Part shown: piece after piece, positions 23,819 to 34,918 of the stretch
Layout: each line of letters opens with the position of its first letter
Position numbering within the stretch: the stretch's first letter is position 1
DNA from: Haliotis asinina
Lineage: Eukaryota; Mollusca; Gastropoda; Lepetellida; Haliotidae
Assembly (NCBI RefSeq): GCF_037392515.1
Contig: NC_090280.1
Coordinates: 23,255,118 to 23,319,117, forward strand
DNA length: 64,000 nt
Reading direction: 5' to 3'
The notes under the pieces: generated by a model
What the model saw: only the letters and a program-made list of their open reading frames with translations
Database searches by the model: none
What the model was told of the DNA's origin: nothing
Made by a program: the position numbers and the translations under genes

Positions 23819-26800
23819 GTAAGCGTTTATCTTTACTTTTTATCATTCCAGTTAGGTATAAGGTGTGTTCTAAGTTTGTCATATTTTGGCAGAAACGTTT
23901 GAACTTATTTGGTGTTTTGTTTTTCGAAACATTCGACAGAACTCTAACTGAAGTAATCATCAACGATTAATACGATGTGCAAGGTCGGTGTTGCTGGGCA
24001 ACAAGCCATTGTCTGTCCACTCCATATTACTCGCCTCCTTCCACAATATGAGGTAAAATGTGTTATATCTTACACGAGGTCAGAAAGAAGGCCCAGGAAG
24101 CTTGGTCAGAATGCGATCCTTTTGTGAACATAACTGTTATCATAACTATTTTTTTAGTAATTCATTCACACATGCTCTTGGCCGAAATCTGAAACCGGGA
24201 CACCAAGCTCCCAACTGAGAACCATACTTTTATATCATGGTCAGTGTTGATTGAGTTTGGTTTTACGCCCCTCTAATTGGCAATATTCCAGCAATATCAC
24301 AGCAAGGGAGACGGAAAATGAACTTCACACAATGAACCCATGTAGAAAATCGAACCCGAGTGTTCGGTGGGGCCAGTGAAAGTTTTAGCCACTAGGCTGC
24401 CCCGCCGCCATTTCTGTATGATAAAGAAGTCTTGTGAGGACATGTAACTAGATAAAGACATATCAGATCACAAAATCTTCAAAACGTCCTAAAGGACATG
24501 ATAGCGGTTGGTTTTATGATGTACATTCGTCTAGAATGGAAGATAATGAGATCGTATTTTTTTTTAAGACGCGGTTTATACTGTACGAATGGAATATTTT
24601 CATCAAAATACGATAGTCAGACGTTCGTAAATCCAAACGAATGTTTTAAACGTTCGTGGCATGTTTACGGTACTTCAGAAAACTGCCATTAAAATTAGAA
24701 GCGGCTTGTGGCAATCATGTGCTGCTACAAATATCAGTGATAACGAAAGTCAACGTCTGTTGTACATTTGTTGACTTCATGAAATTGGTGAAAAGACGAA
24801 ATAGATGCCAATCGCAACATCCCATCACGAAGTCTCGAAGCTGGAACGTACCAGACCGGATTTGCAAATCACATCAACGTACACAAGAACACCATATCTC
24901 GTTAAATTAACCACCTCAAAGCAATCATGAATGTGGGGTAGCCTTGTGGGTAAGGCCTTCCATGTGGGTTCGATTCCCAACATGGGTACAATGTGTGAAG
25001 CCAATTTCAAATGTTCTCAGCTATTGCTGGAATATTGCGAAAAGAGGCGCAAAACTAAACTACTTACTCACTCACTCACTCACTCACTCACTCGTCTCTA
25101 GTATTGTGATCAACCTTCAGCTGTCGGTGTATAGCCCATCTATAGCCCATTCTTCCGTCTCTAGTGATAGTCTGTAGTATTGTGATCAACCTTCAGCTGT
25201 CGGTGTATAGCCCATCTATAGCCCATTCTTCTGTCTCTAGTGATAGTCTGTATGATAGCGTACTAGTTTCAAATTAAGAGACGTGATAATCTAATATTTT
25301 TACTGTCCAGTGATGACAGCTTTACGTTAAAATTATATTGATTTTAATATTGATATAAATGAAATAGTTCTCGTCACGATATTGCTGCGATATAACTTGC
25401 AAAACATCGCAACAATCGTGTCTTTTATCAACCTCACCGCCATATACCACTAACGATACTGCTGGACAAGTGTATTCTATGTGCTGTTGATCGACCAAAC
25501 AACATGAAATTAGACACCAAAGTATTTGTTCCTTTGTTGAGTAGGGAGTGAGTAAGGTGAGTGAGTTAAGTTTTACGCCGCACTTTACAATATTCCAGCT
25601 CTATGGTGGCGGTCTGTAAATAATCGAGTCTGGACCAGACAATCCAGTGACCAACACCATGAGCATCGGTCTATGCAACTGGGAACCGATGACATGTGTC
25701 AACCAAGTCAGCGAGCCTGACCACCCGATCCCGCCTTTGTTGAGAAGTCTGCACCGACGACGCCGACGTGCAGCATGGAGCAACACCTTGCATGTGTGGA
25801 GAAAATGGCCTTATGTCAGGAGCAATGATGATTCGTGAATTCTCCCTCAATGCTGAAATTGTTGGTAGCCTGTCGTCTGACGTCAAATGAAGGTATTGAG
25901 CACTTTACGACAGGTCGACAGGTTTGGTGTCGAAAGTGTGATAGCGTGGGGAATCATATCCTTGGGAAGATCTACAGGGTGGCGGTTCAGGGAACTGGTG
26001 CAGGGACCATATTTTTCAAACGGCAGACATCGTAGGATCTTAATCCGATACAGCATCTTAGTGTTTGCATTGAGGTCAACATAAGACTGAAACACGTTTA
26101 CAATGCATTGTGGGAAGAATGGCAGAGAAATCCACATAACATAGTACAGAGAAGTGATGATCGACAGCTCACTGAGCGGGCATCTTACGACAGGGCAATT
26201 AGCATTATGTGATTATCACCATAATGTCATCTTTGTATCAATCAAAATGGAATCAAATATGCAATTACGCGTATTTATTTTTCAAAGTTGGCCTTTATGT
26301 TTCTGTTCTGTATCGTGTACTAATTATGCTGACATGTTTCAGCTTCTTATACCAAAACTGTGGCCCGTGTCGGACAAAATGTCAACGTGACCTGGAGTGT
26401 CAGTCAGTCAGCTGAGAATTTTAAGATAACATCTATCACATACAAACAACAGAAACCCAACAGAAATGATTCCACTGTCCTGTTCATTGTGGATGAAAAT
26501 AAGCTTCTGTCTACAATTGTCAACACACACACAGAGAACGGGACGAGGATTCAGCTGAATGTCAGTACATCTATGGAGGGGAGGAAGCTAGTCAGTCTCA
26601 CATTCCACAGTGTTGACGTACAGGACGCCGGAGTCTACAACTTAACCACCCCTAACAGTCGCATGTCTCTTAGGACTCGACTTCTTATTGTACTGCGTAA
26701 GTGTGAAGACAATCTGAGTACCAAATATAAACATAAATTCCGCATCAAAAGCGTGTGTTTTTGAGACAGATTGATAGAAATTTGACGGTCACAGGCAGAT

Positions 26801-29800
26801 AATCTGCGAAATAATAATCCATACTTACACAGGAAGTTTTATCATTATAGCATTATAGTTTAATGTCGTTTACACAGACGTCATTGCAAGAACTAATTAC
26901 GTTAGCGATGAAGCTATAAAGCTTCATCCTGTAAAAGAATCCAGATGAAATAAATATATCTTATTATTGTTGAAGGGTAAACTAGCACACTGGCCAATCT
27001 TCTTCCATGGCACTTTCATGAAGGTGTTGCTTGTGTTTTATGACACCTGACCTTCCTTTCTCCTTACAGATGTTTTGTAACACCTGACTTTCCCCTCTCA
27101 CTACAGACGCTTTATAACACCTGACCTTCTCTCCGTGCAGACGCTTTATAACACCTGACCTTCCTCTCTCCCTACAGACGTTTTATGGACAGTACCACGG
27201 ATGTGGTCAGCGATTCTGCCTCACTACATTCATTATCCGTCTGTTATTGCTTCCTTGGGAATGGATAGAAGTTATGTCGGGAATGACGTTCACTAAGATC
27301 AATTCATATATACTCTCCGCTCAAACGACATTCTGGCATATGATGACTTAATGTCACTGAATCTATCGTACAAATTCATATATCATTCATAATTGATAAG
27401 AATAAGGACAAGATTACAACCATTTCCATTCATCTTTTCACAGAGAAACCATCAAAACCAAACATCATCACGACTGTCGCTGACCCTGTATCCGGTGATC
27501 CTGTCAACCTGACCTGCTCCACAACCTTCCGGAGTCTTCCTACAGACCAGTCTCTGTACCCGTATACTCTGAACACGTCCTACACCTGGAGGAGAAACAA
27601 CAGGAGTGTAGACAGCAGGGTAGACAACAGAGTGCACGTGGACGGACAATTCCTGACCATAGACTACGTCACCAAGGAGGACAAGGGAGAGTACTCTTGT
27701 CAATCTGGAGAAGAAGGACTACTGTCAGACTGGAGTCGGGGATACACACTCAGTGTTTTATGTGAGTTCAGTTTGAGTAATGTTGAAACAATAACTAGAA
27801 GCTAGATGTTTCTTCATATATAATCCTCAAAAAATCTTATTCTACTTCATGTGCTGTCACTATCAACGTTTGATGCCTAACTTCAAGTGAACATGAAGCT
27901 TGCCCATTCGATTATACACAGAAACTACAAACTTCCTGAAACGGATTATTTATGGAAAGACCCGAGCTATTGTGTCTCGAGATATCGCCAGAGAAATTCC
28001 GATCCGATTCATCATCACACCTTATCATATTGCAATTGCTCAGCCATTCTGCACATATACGCATAAATAGAGATTATCACCTTCGCCTCTACTGATATCA
28101 ATTATATAAACAGAGTCTATATATTGATAGAGTTACAAAGGCGTTCCCAGGATATCTTTAGTTTTATCAACGTGTGTGATATCAGTAGACTCGAGGTTGG
28201 GATTCTAGTTATAATCAAATATCATTCTTCAATCTTGAATCCCTTTGGAAGACAGCCACACTAGATATATGGTGGCATGGTTATGACAGAAGAAAATTTC
28301 AAATTATTATTTCTGACCATCTCACATGCATTCCAGATGGACCTGACCAGATACAGTTTGACGGCACAAGGGACAAGCTGCAGATAGAGGAAGGGAAACC
28401 TGTAACAGTGAGATGTTCTGCTGACTGTTACCCTGCCTGTTCTGTAACCTGGATGGAGATATCCAGACAGGTGGTGATTACAGGACACAGGGAGGCTGTG
28501 TTGTCTATAGCAGCTGTAGATGTGTTTGTGTCTGGACAGTACACGTGTCATGTCAACAACACCCATGGGAGTACATCACGCAACCTTACACTGGAGGTCA
28601 TCAGTAAGAGCTGCACACATTCTTTAGTAACAGAATATGCAACATTTAAAGCTGTATTTGGACAAAACCTGACACTATTCACAATTAGTGATCATTTCAA
28701 CCCGTAGTACTCATTAAGAATTCAATTTTGACCATTATGCAATAGAAACATTACGCCAAGGTTCTCAGTTATCAGCTACAATCCCAGGAGCGTTGACTCG
28801 TCACGCCGATAACCTAGGTTCGAATCTCCACATGGGTACAATATATGAGGCCCATGTCTGGTGGACCCCGCTGTGATGTTGCCGGAATATTGCTGAAAGC
28901 GGCGTAAAACCAAAAGAAGTCAGACAGTCAGTCCTACAATCTCAAATGTTTTTTCTGTTTGTCCTATAAACTGAAAATATACTATGAAAGAAACCATGAT
29001 GTGCAACGTGACAAAAAGAAATATTATTATAGATGTCGTTTGGAAGTGCCACCGTATACCCTTTGTAATATTACGTATTGTGGAATACTGAGAGACATCC
29101 AAAGAAAGAAAGTGCCATGCACACGTACAGAAAGTGGATACGGTATTGCCGATATAGTAGATAAGGCATTGCATATTTGCATTCAAAACAGGATTAAACA
29201 CATACTAAAGTGCATGGTACATATTAAATGTTTCAGCACGTGAGCTTAATGAATTTGGTGTCGTTTCCATGGTCCCCGTGGCTGCTGTCTGTTTGGTCCT
29301 GATCGTGGTCATCGCCGTTGTCGTCATAGTTGTTGTTTGTAGAAAACACAGACTCGGGGGTAATACGGTGTGATGTGAGAGTGAATGAAAAAGTGTTCCA
29401 CCACGGTATTTTAGAATCCTGCGTTCATGTTTGTCTGTACGTGGTATTATTAAATTTATGCTATGCCATGATCCAGCTTGATCTTATAACCATGGAATGT
29501 ATACGTTCAGAAGCACTTCTTTCGCACTTCCAAGTGCAAGTAGGGGCGGTGGGGTAGCCTAGTGGTTACAGCATTTGCCCATCACGCCAAACACCCGGGT
29601 TCGATTTCCGACATAGCGACATAGGAAAAATATTTGAAACCCATTACTGTTGTCCTGTCCTATTGCCGAAATGTTGCTAAAACTAAACTCACTCACTCAG
29701 TTGCAAAATTTAGTACTTTAAGGTGTGTTGCGATTATTCCCTGCATGTGTTATTCTCTGCAATCTTAATAGCACGGTATTCAGGCACTGATGTTAACAAG

Positions 29801-32800
29801 AAAGGAAGAAAGTCGCCTCTTTGTGGCGAAAAGGAACCTGAGTAAAGCCTTTAATGCAGTGTTTATACCCTTTAAGAGACACGATTATTGAGTGACATAA
29901 ACTCATCCGAGAAGTCATGTGAAATAACCGCCACCTGTGTTGTATCTACTTGATATTTTGCTCCGTTTCCTGACCTAACAATTGTGTAAAGAGTCTAGAA
30001 TTGTTCTGCAAAATTAAATTTGGTATTTATGATTCCTCTGTGTGCAACTACACCAATAATTCGTTGATCGTATATTTGTCGTGTAACATTTTGCACGTGT
30101 AATTGTCTACTCCCTTTCAGGGAGGGGATACATTCTTAATCGGTGAGTATAATGGCTTTGACATTTTCTGACACAGTCTTAATTGATAGTATACCACAGA
30201 TCAGGCTGCTGGTGGCTGGGAATAAATACGTACTGAGTTTTCATCTCTATTGACGTTTATGTATGCACAAGTATATTAATCCAGTACAACCACTTTTTTA
30301 CTTGATAAGTACGAAGCACGACCAGTCTTGTCTACACACACAAACGTGAACGTCAACATCGACTGGAAGTATGGTTCCTATCAGTGCGTCACCGACTGGG
30401 TTGTGACGCATTTCTCAAATCATGGTTGTGGTTACTACTGCTAGACACATATTAGATGATCCTGCACACTAAACGCATTTGTGACAAGAGAGGTGGTACA
30501 ACGAATTGGGCGAGTACACTTGGCTGCTGCAGGTAGCTTGACGATTATGCACGTGCAATACATGCTAACCGTGACATGAAATCAACACCGCTGCTGATTA
30601 ACACCTGTCTCGCTACTGTTTTACACCTGTCTCAATACTGTTAAACAGATATAAACATATCAAAAAGTTAAATGAAACACAGTTAACTATATGTAGTTAT
30701 TATCTATTTAATATTTAGCAGACGAAAAGTCAACTTTACCCATTAAAACAACACCGCATATTCCTTCGAATGATAAGACTGCAATTTCAGGCATAAGATA
30801 CTGATATTCCACGCTAACCTTTACTTAAGACGAAGACATATAGATGATTGGGGCATTGACAAGCATTTTAGATATTCAACAATTTTGTTTAAAAAAAAAC
30901 CCAGGAAAATGTCATTTGCTTCGTTAATGGATCGGTGGTCCTAAACATATTTGCTCAGTATATTTTGTTGATTCAATTCGTTGGGATTGTACCTGTTCCC
31001 AAATCGAGTGTGCTATAACAATTCATGCGTGAAACGCACGGGGAAAATGAACTTCTCGATATTTACCAGACAACCTGTCTCCCTCTTGTTTCAAGTGGAT
31101 CGTTCTGTGGGGCGTTCCCAAGTATGCAAATTGGGGTCATTTGTCAGGTCGTGTATCATCTTATATGTGTTTAGCAGTAGACGAATCACCACTAGCGACC
31201 ACAGGTGACTTGAAACGCTTCACAGTACATTATGTCTAGATATAATGTACTGTGAAGAGTTTCAAGTCGTGGGTCATCTCAAAATGTTCATATTTAAAAC
31301 AATCTTTAATCCTCGCAATGACACAAGTGCCTGTGCTAGAGACCACATTAGTACCTAGATGCCTGTCTCATGGCTAACATCCCTCAGTCTCCTAATAAAT
31401 GGGAATCAAGTCTCGAATCATCTACCATTCATTTTATAGAACTAATCGAAAGACTTTCGATTTGATTGATATCGTCAAATTATGGCTTACAAAATGTGGC
31501 ACGACAGCGGTATACTTCCTGTTGATAACGTCGATCGGTGACTGTTCTTCAGAACCGCAGCTACAGTCTCATTCTAATGGTACTGGATAGAAACCCGTGA
31601 AATCCGGGTGAGTCAACCTATGTCTGTTAGAGGCGACTAACGGGATAGGGTGGACAGGCTCGTTTATTTGGTTAACACATGCCATTGTATCTCAGTTGCA
31701 AAGATCGATACTCATACTGTTCATCACTTCATTGTCTGGTCCATAATATAGATGAAATAGTGTCGTGTGCAACATTAAGAAAAACAAGTAAGCAAACAAA
31801 ACTAGTGGAGAGTCGGACTCGCCAGTCTTTATTACTGACAGAGTTCTTCTGTCTGTGTCATGGTATTACATGTTTCCAGACGAATCAGGACTCGATCATC
31901 AAGGTCATTGGTCTTTCTTGGTCTTTACTTCCCCAGTGGTCACTTACGTCCTCACTAGTGGACTAAAACAATTTTGATGAATGTACATGTTAGCACCGAA
32001 TCAACATGTTTTTCATGTTTTCTGAAAGTCTGTCTTGCCGGTGTAAAAACATTTCCCGTTATATCACTGTCGTTAGGAAACTACAGTTATGAAATTCCCA
32101 GCACGTGTACATGTATGTAATAGATTTTGTGAAGCAATTACATTCCAGTGTGTTTGACTGTCTGTTTGGACAAACTTTAACCTTTGTAAAATTCTGTCCT
32201 CAGCATTGTCACATACACCCGGGACTCAGGAGAAGACGGGGGCTACCAGGAGATAGAAGGTTGGTGTCATAAGTCATTTCTAACATATTAAATGAAATAT
32301 GTAATACATCAGAAGACGTTTCTTCAAAGGTTAAAAGGGTACCCATGAATCATTAAATACTTAATGTATCACTTATGAGTAACAGTTCCTGTTTTTCTTT
32401 ATTCATTCTGAACATCTGAACATTCACGACAAATGGTGGTTACTTATTTCAGCGCAGTTTCTTGTACACTTGTAATTTCTGAAACGTGTTTAAAGAGTAC
32501 CAAAGTCGCATATCGGCGTGCAGTAATAAAATCATTAAGGGTGGACAATGAACCATCTCTTTGAGTTCATCATTAACCACAGAATATTGTAACTTTCAGA
32601 GACAGGATACGCTGATTATCGGTGAGTTTCAAATGAAATGAATAAACAGTTCCTCGCCTCGAATAGCTGCCAAATTATTGCGACATGTAGCAATACTCAC
32701 TCATTTATTCTCCACAAAACGGTGTGACCTTGAATGACTTCAGAGTGAAACGACACAAAATCCACATCATAATGTAATATTTTGTGTCAGTGACTTTGTG

Positions 32801-34918
32801 TGGACCTAATTATCATCACGTTTAATATTCATTTCCTCACATTTTCCTCGTGTTCAATAATCACTTTCATCAGTCTGGTATCGTATCACAGGGAAGGTGA
32901 AAATGACAGCAGCTACCAGGAAATAGAAGGTTGGTGTCTCAAGGTTAACTACGATCATGCTGTGAAAGGACTGTGAACTGTGTCAATTCGGAGCCAAGAA
33001 ATGTTGCCATATGAGTCTTATTAATTATTACGATTTTATTATTCATAATTCCTGTTATAAATTAAATCCGATAAAAACATGAAATCCCTTAGTCACATTC
33101 TTATGTGTTCTGGTGTCATGACGCGTCTATATGACACTTCTTAATTTCCACGAAACGTAACCAGGGTACAGTGATAAAAGATCCACTAGCCTGGATAGAT
33201 GTAACGGTCATGTTTCCGGTCATGCCTCACGGATAATTCTTCCTCCTTCAGTAATTGCTTGCTTCCTTTTCCTTTTATGTGATGCAGACACATGGTTTAT
33301 AAAGAATCGTAGTTTCTTTGACAAGTTGGTCATAGAACAAATACAATTTTGCTTAGTTTTAAAAACTCTTAGTTGGCGATTATTGATGTCAGGAATATAT
33401 TCAGTGTTTAGTAGGAATGAGGTAATATTTCATACCTCACGAATGATTCTTTTTCCATTGTCCATCTCTCGCTTCAGTAGATGTTTTGTGATGAAGACAG
33501 GGATCTGTTACTTTGTTATGAATTGCAGTATCTTCGAAAAATATACAAAAAGTATTTCTTCCAAATGTACTACAATCAGTATCTGTGATTTGAAAGTAAT
33601 AAGGAATATTAACGACGGATCTCATATGTGTCCAATACTAAATACATGTGTTATATCAGGAGGTGATGTCAACGTAGACGACATCGTCCCCATCGTAGCT
33701 GTCTACTCCGTTATGCTGACTGCTGTGGCAGTTGTGGTGGCAGCAGTCGCTGTTCTTGTCTGCAAGGACGTGAAAGGTACAAAGAATGCATGCATATTTT
33801 TCATCAAATGAATCAAATGCATTAAGTCATCAGTTCACTCTCCCCCATAAACCAACAAACCTCAAGCAGCACGCCCTTATCCTTTGCCCCAAAGTGAATT
33901 GGTCTTCAGCAACCCACTGGTATGCTCGTCATAACAGGCGAATAACGCTAGCTGATTTCTTCAGCGATTTCAGTATAATTTACCAATCAATGAAGGGGTA
34001 CCCGGTTGGATGAGATGATAATGACTGCAAACCATACACTGTCTTACAATACACCTTGGAGATCCGGGTTAGAACTGATCCTGTGCAACCTATGCTTGTT
34101 ACAAATGCAAATGTCTCTTTTATTCGTTGTTGTTTGGATTCAGTAAAGGTCAGTGCAGTAGCCTAAAGTTAAAGCGATCATTCGCCACGCTGAAGACACC
34201 TAATAATGTGTGAAGCAGTATAGGTAAAGGTGACATGAAACTACACGCAGTCTGTCTGTCCAATCGGTGATATTTTATGAATATTGTCATAAGCAGAGAA
34301 AAAACAATACTCACTCACCTACTCGTGTTCAGTAAGTGGCAATGTAGACGATTAATTCATTTTAAGTGTTCCCTTTGTTTCGTTTTCAGATTACCAGGGA
34401 AGAAGGTACATATATTTACTTTTGTATCTTTAATGTTGGAGTAGTATGGAGTAGAATCTTTTTTTCTTGCCCAGCTGCTGTCTCATGTCTATGTAAAGAC
34501 TATTTGATCGACTTATATCAGAAGACTAACATCATATTTAAAGAAACAACGAAATTTGGTAGACCGATGCTTATGCTGTTGATAATTGGATTGTCTGGTC
34601 CAGACTCCATTATTTACAGACAGCTGCCATATAGCTGAAGTATTACTGAGTGTGGCGTTAAACAACGAACAACAACCATCAGGATCATCTATAGAAATAT
34701 AAGTGTACTGTTGTAATTACAGATGTGGTGACTATCTTACTGTGATGGCAGAGAGATTATCCCATGACTTCAGTGATGTATCTCGTGCTTCCAACAACGA
34801 TATCTTACCTCTACACGATTACGAGCGACTCCTGAGGGAACAATTCCACATCTACACGTCTCTCCACCCTTCATCTTCCTCAACAGAGGACCACAGTACC
34901 TGGCGAAACCCAAACTGA
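23754..34918 (+). CDS. Ig-superfamily transmembrane receptor, copy A (three Ig domains, two membrane exons; leader exon frameshifted)
   Basis: Exons: 23754-23818 (leader), 26343-26696 (Ig1), 27444-27761 (Ig2), 28337-28603 (Ig3), 29237-29359 (membrane 1), 30121-30142 and 32204-32259 (tail cassette 1), 32600-32621 and 32874-32929 (tail cassette 2), 33660-33776 (membrane 2), 34390-34405 (mini-exon) and 34723-34918 (last exon, TGA). From Ig1 on there are 1547 nt in frame with no stop, needing a phase-1 leader. The leader homologous to copy B's has one extra T in its T-run, so its ATG is out of frame with Ig1. Either copy A starts elsewhere, or it is disabled, or the base is a sequencing or allelic error. 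Later insertions lie in its introns (TIR element 30438-31177; dispersed repeat 25542-25733) and 3' UTR (LINE 35435-36502). The receptor role is inferred from architecture; the ligand is unknown. Confidence 0.8.
24246..24413 (-). repeat. SINE copy (tRNA-headed), reverse orientation
   Basis: The minus strand reads GGGGCAGCCTAGTGGCTAAA…GGGTTCGATT…GCTGTGATATTGCTGGAATATTG…GGCGTAAAACCAAACTC. It retains a tRNA-like head with B box and the usual tail. Confidence 0.8.
24925..25095 (+). repeat. SINE copy with (ACTC)n tail, unit A
   Basis: GTGGGGTAGCCTTGTGGG…GGGTTCGATTCCCAACATGGG…GGCGCAAAACTAAACTAC followed by about eight ACTC units. The copy at the same place in unit B has a much longer tail (43900-44190). 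Confidence 0.85.
25542..25733 (+). repeat. Dispersed repeat inserted only in unit A, with 11-bp target-site duplication
   Basis: CCTTTGTTGAG flanks the insert on both sides (25531-25541, 25734-25744). Unit B has a single uninterrupted CCTCTGTTGAGAAGTC at this point. The body has GCAATATTCCAGC-like and GAGTCTGGACCAGACA blocks, ends CACCCGATCCCG and lacks the 3' block. Confidence 0.85.
26343..26696 (+). CDS. Ig1 exon (copy A)
   Basis: 354 nt, phase 1-1, acceptor TGTTTCAG. Ig landmarks: VARVGQNVNVTWSVS (strand B without Cys), LVSLTFHSVDVQDAGVYNLTT (strands E to F; the usual Y-x-C reads Y-N-L). There is no cysteine in the domain. It differs from copy B at about 36 codons. Confidence 0.85.
27038..27185 (+). 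repeat. Splice-acceptor-like 37-bp repeat, 4 units (copy A intron)
   Basis: Each unit reads roughly ACACCTGAC-CTTCCTCTCTCC-CTACAG-ACGTTTTATA, that is a branch-point-like CTGAC, a pyrimidine tract and CAG. It lies about 260 bp upstream of the real Ig2 acceptor. One unit is short. Confidence 0.85.
27444..27761 (+). CDS. Ig2 exon (copy A)
   Basis: 318 nt, phase 1-1. PVNLTC (strand B), YTWRRNN (strand C) and GEYSCQSGEEG (strand F) give a canonical Ig. It carries five codons (YPYTL) not present in copy B. Confidence 0.9.
28337..28603 (+). CDS. Ig3 exon (copy A)
   Basis: 267 nt, phase 1-1. VTVRCSADCYPACSVTW holds the strand-B Cys plus an extra C-x3-C pair, and VSGQYTCHVNN is strand F. The same length and layout occur at 47574-47840 and, alone, at 62309-62575. 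Confidence 0.9.
28780..28920 (+). repeat. SINE copy in the Ig3 to membrane-exon-1 intron (copy A)
   Basis: GCGTTGACTCGTCACGCC…GGTTCGAATCTCCACATGGG…GTGATGTTGCCGGAATATTG…GGCGTAAAACC. It has a counterpart at 48030-48175, so it predates the duplication. Confidence 0.8.
29237..29359 (+). CDS. Membrane exon 1 (copy A)
   Basis: 123 nt, phase 1-1: TRELNEFGVVSM, a hydrophobic run of about 25 residues (VPVAAVCLVLIV…), then CRKHRLG. A single-pass anchor with a basic cytoplasmic edge. Confidence 0.88.
29545..29700 (+). repeat. SINE copy (copy A, after membrane exon 1)
   Basis: GGTGGGGTAGCCTAGTGGTT…CGGGTTCGATTTCC…AAACTAAACTCACTCACTC. It is shared with unit B (48790-48930). Confidence 0.85.
30121..30142 (+). 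CDS. 22-nt mini-exon of tail cassette 1 (copy A)
   Basis: CCCTTTCAG|22 nt|GTGAGT, phase 1 to 2, encodes GRGYILNR. It is identical in copy B. Confidence 0.75.
30438..31177. mobile_element. 740-bp TIR element in copy A only, TA target duplication
   Basis: The left end CTGCTAGACACATATTAGAT and right end (inverted) CTGCTAAACACATATAAGAT match closely over about 25 bp. TA lies on each side (30436-30437, 31178-31179). Unit B has the exact empty site GGTTAC-TA-GACGAA. There is no transposase frame, so it is a non-autonomous Tc1/mariner-type element inserted after the duplication. Confidence 0.87.
31208..31267. repeat. Near-perfect hairpin
   Basis: Arms 31208-31233 and 31242-31267 match inverted at 25 of 26 positions around GTCTAGAT. 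The right arm is eroded in copy B (about 50107-50160). Confidence 0.8.
31605..31780 (-). repeat. Dispersed repeat, reverse orientation (copy A intron)
   Basis: GTTAGAGGCGACTAACGG…TCATTGTCTGGTCC is the reverse of the family 3' and middle blocks. Its counterpart is 50545-50745. Confidence 0.75.
32204..32259 (+). CDS. Tail cassette 1, YQEI exon (copy A)
   Basis: 56 nt, phase 2 to 1: IVTYTRDSGEDGGYQEIEG, donor GTTGGTG. Confidence 0.85.
32600..32621 (+). CDS. 22-nt mini-exon of tail cassette 2 (copy A)
   Basis: CTTTCAG|22 nt|GTGAGT, phase 1 to 2: ETGYADYR, identical in copy B. Confidence 0.78.
32874..32929 (+). CDS. Tail cassette 2, YQEI exon (copy A)
   Basis: 56 nt: LVSYHREGENDSSYQEIEG. S-S-Y-Q-E-I fits the ITIM pattern (S/I/V/L)xYxx(I/V/L). 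Copy B and the minus-strand gene have G-S-Y here and fit less well. The donor is GTTGGTG. Confidence 0.85.
33660..33776 (+). CDS. Membrane exon 2 (copy A)
   Basis: 117 nt, phase 1-1: GGDVNVDDIVPIVAVYSVML…, a hydrophobic run of about 23 residues, then CKDVKG. Nearly identical to copy B (one replacement, A to T). Confidence 0.87.
34390..34405 (+). CDS. 16-nt mini-exon (copy A)
   Basis: GTTTTCAG|16 nt|GTACAT, phase 1 to 2: DYQGRR. Confidence 0.75.
34560..34665 (-). repeat. Dispersed repeat fragment, reverse orientation (copy A)
   Basis: ATTGTCTGGTCCAGACTCC…CTGCCATATAGCTG. Counterpart 53865-53970. Confidence 0.7.
34723..34918 (+). CDS. Last coding exon (copy A)
   Basis: Acceptor TAATTACAG. CGDYLTVMAERLSHDFSD… YERLLREQF… ends …STWRNPN and TGA, 15 residues longer than copy B. 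The extra residues come from the first 83-bp repeat unit, which is read through here. Confidence 0.87.

Noticed and set aside
25852-25891. Alternative leader exon for copy A (MLKLLVACRLTSNE then G|GT)
   Set aside because: The phase would fit and copy B has a similar stretch, but the peptide is not convincingly hydrophobic. The exon at 43014-43077 and its A counterpart are better leaders.
29545-29620. Possible tRNA gene (A and B boxes)
   Set aside because: It is the tRNA-derived head of a SINE. The same head is followed by the SINE body at several loci, and no full cloverleaf is present.
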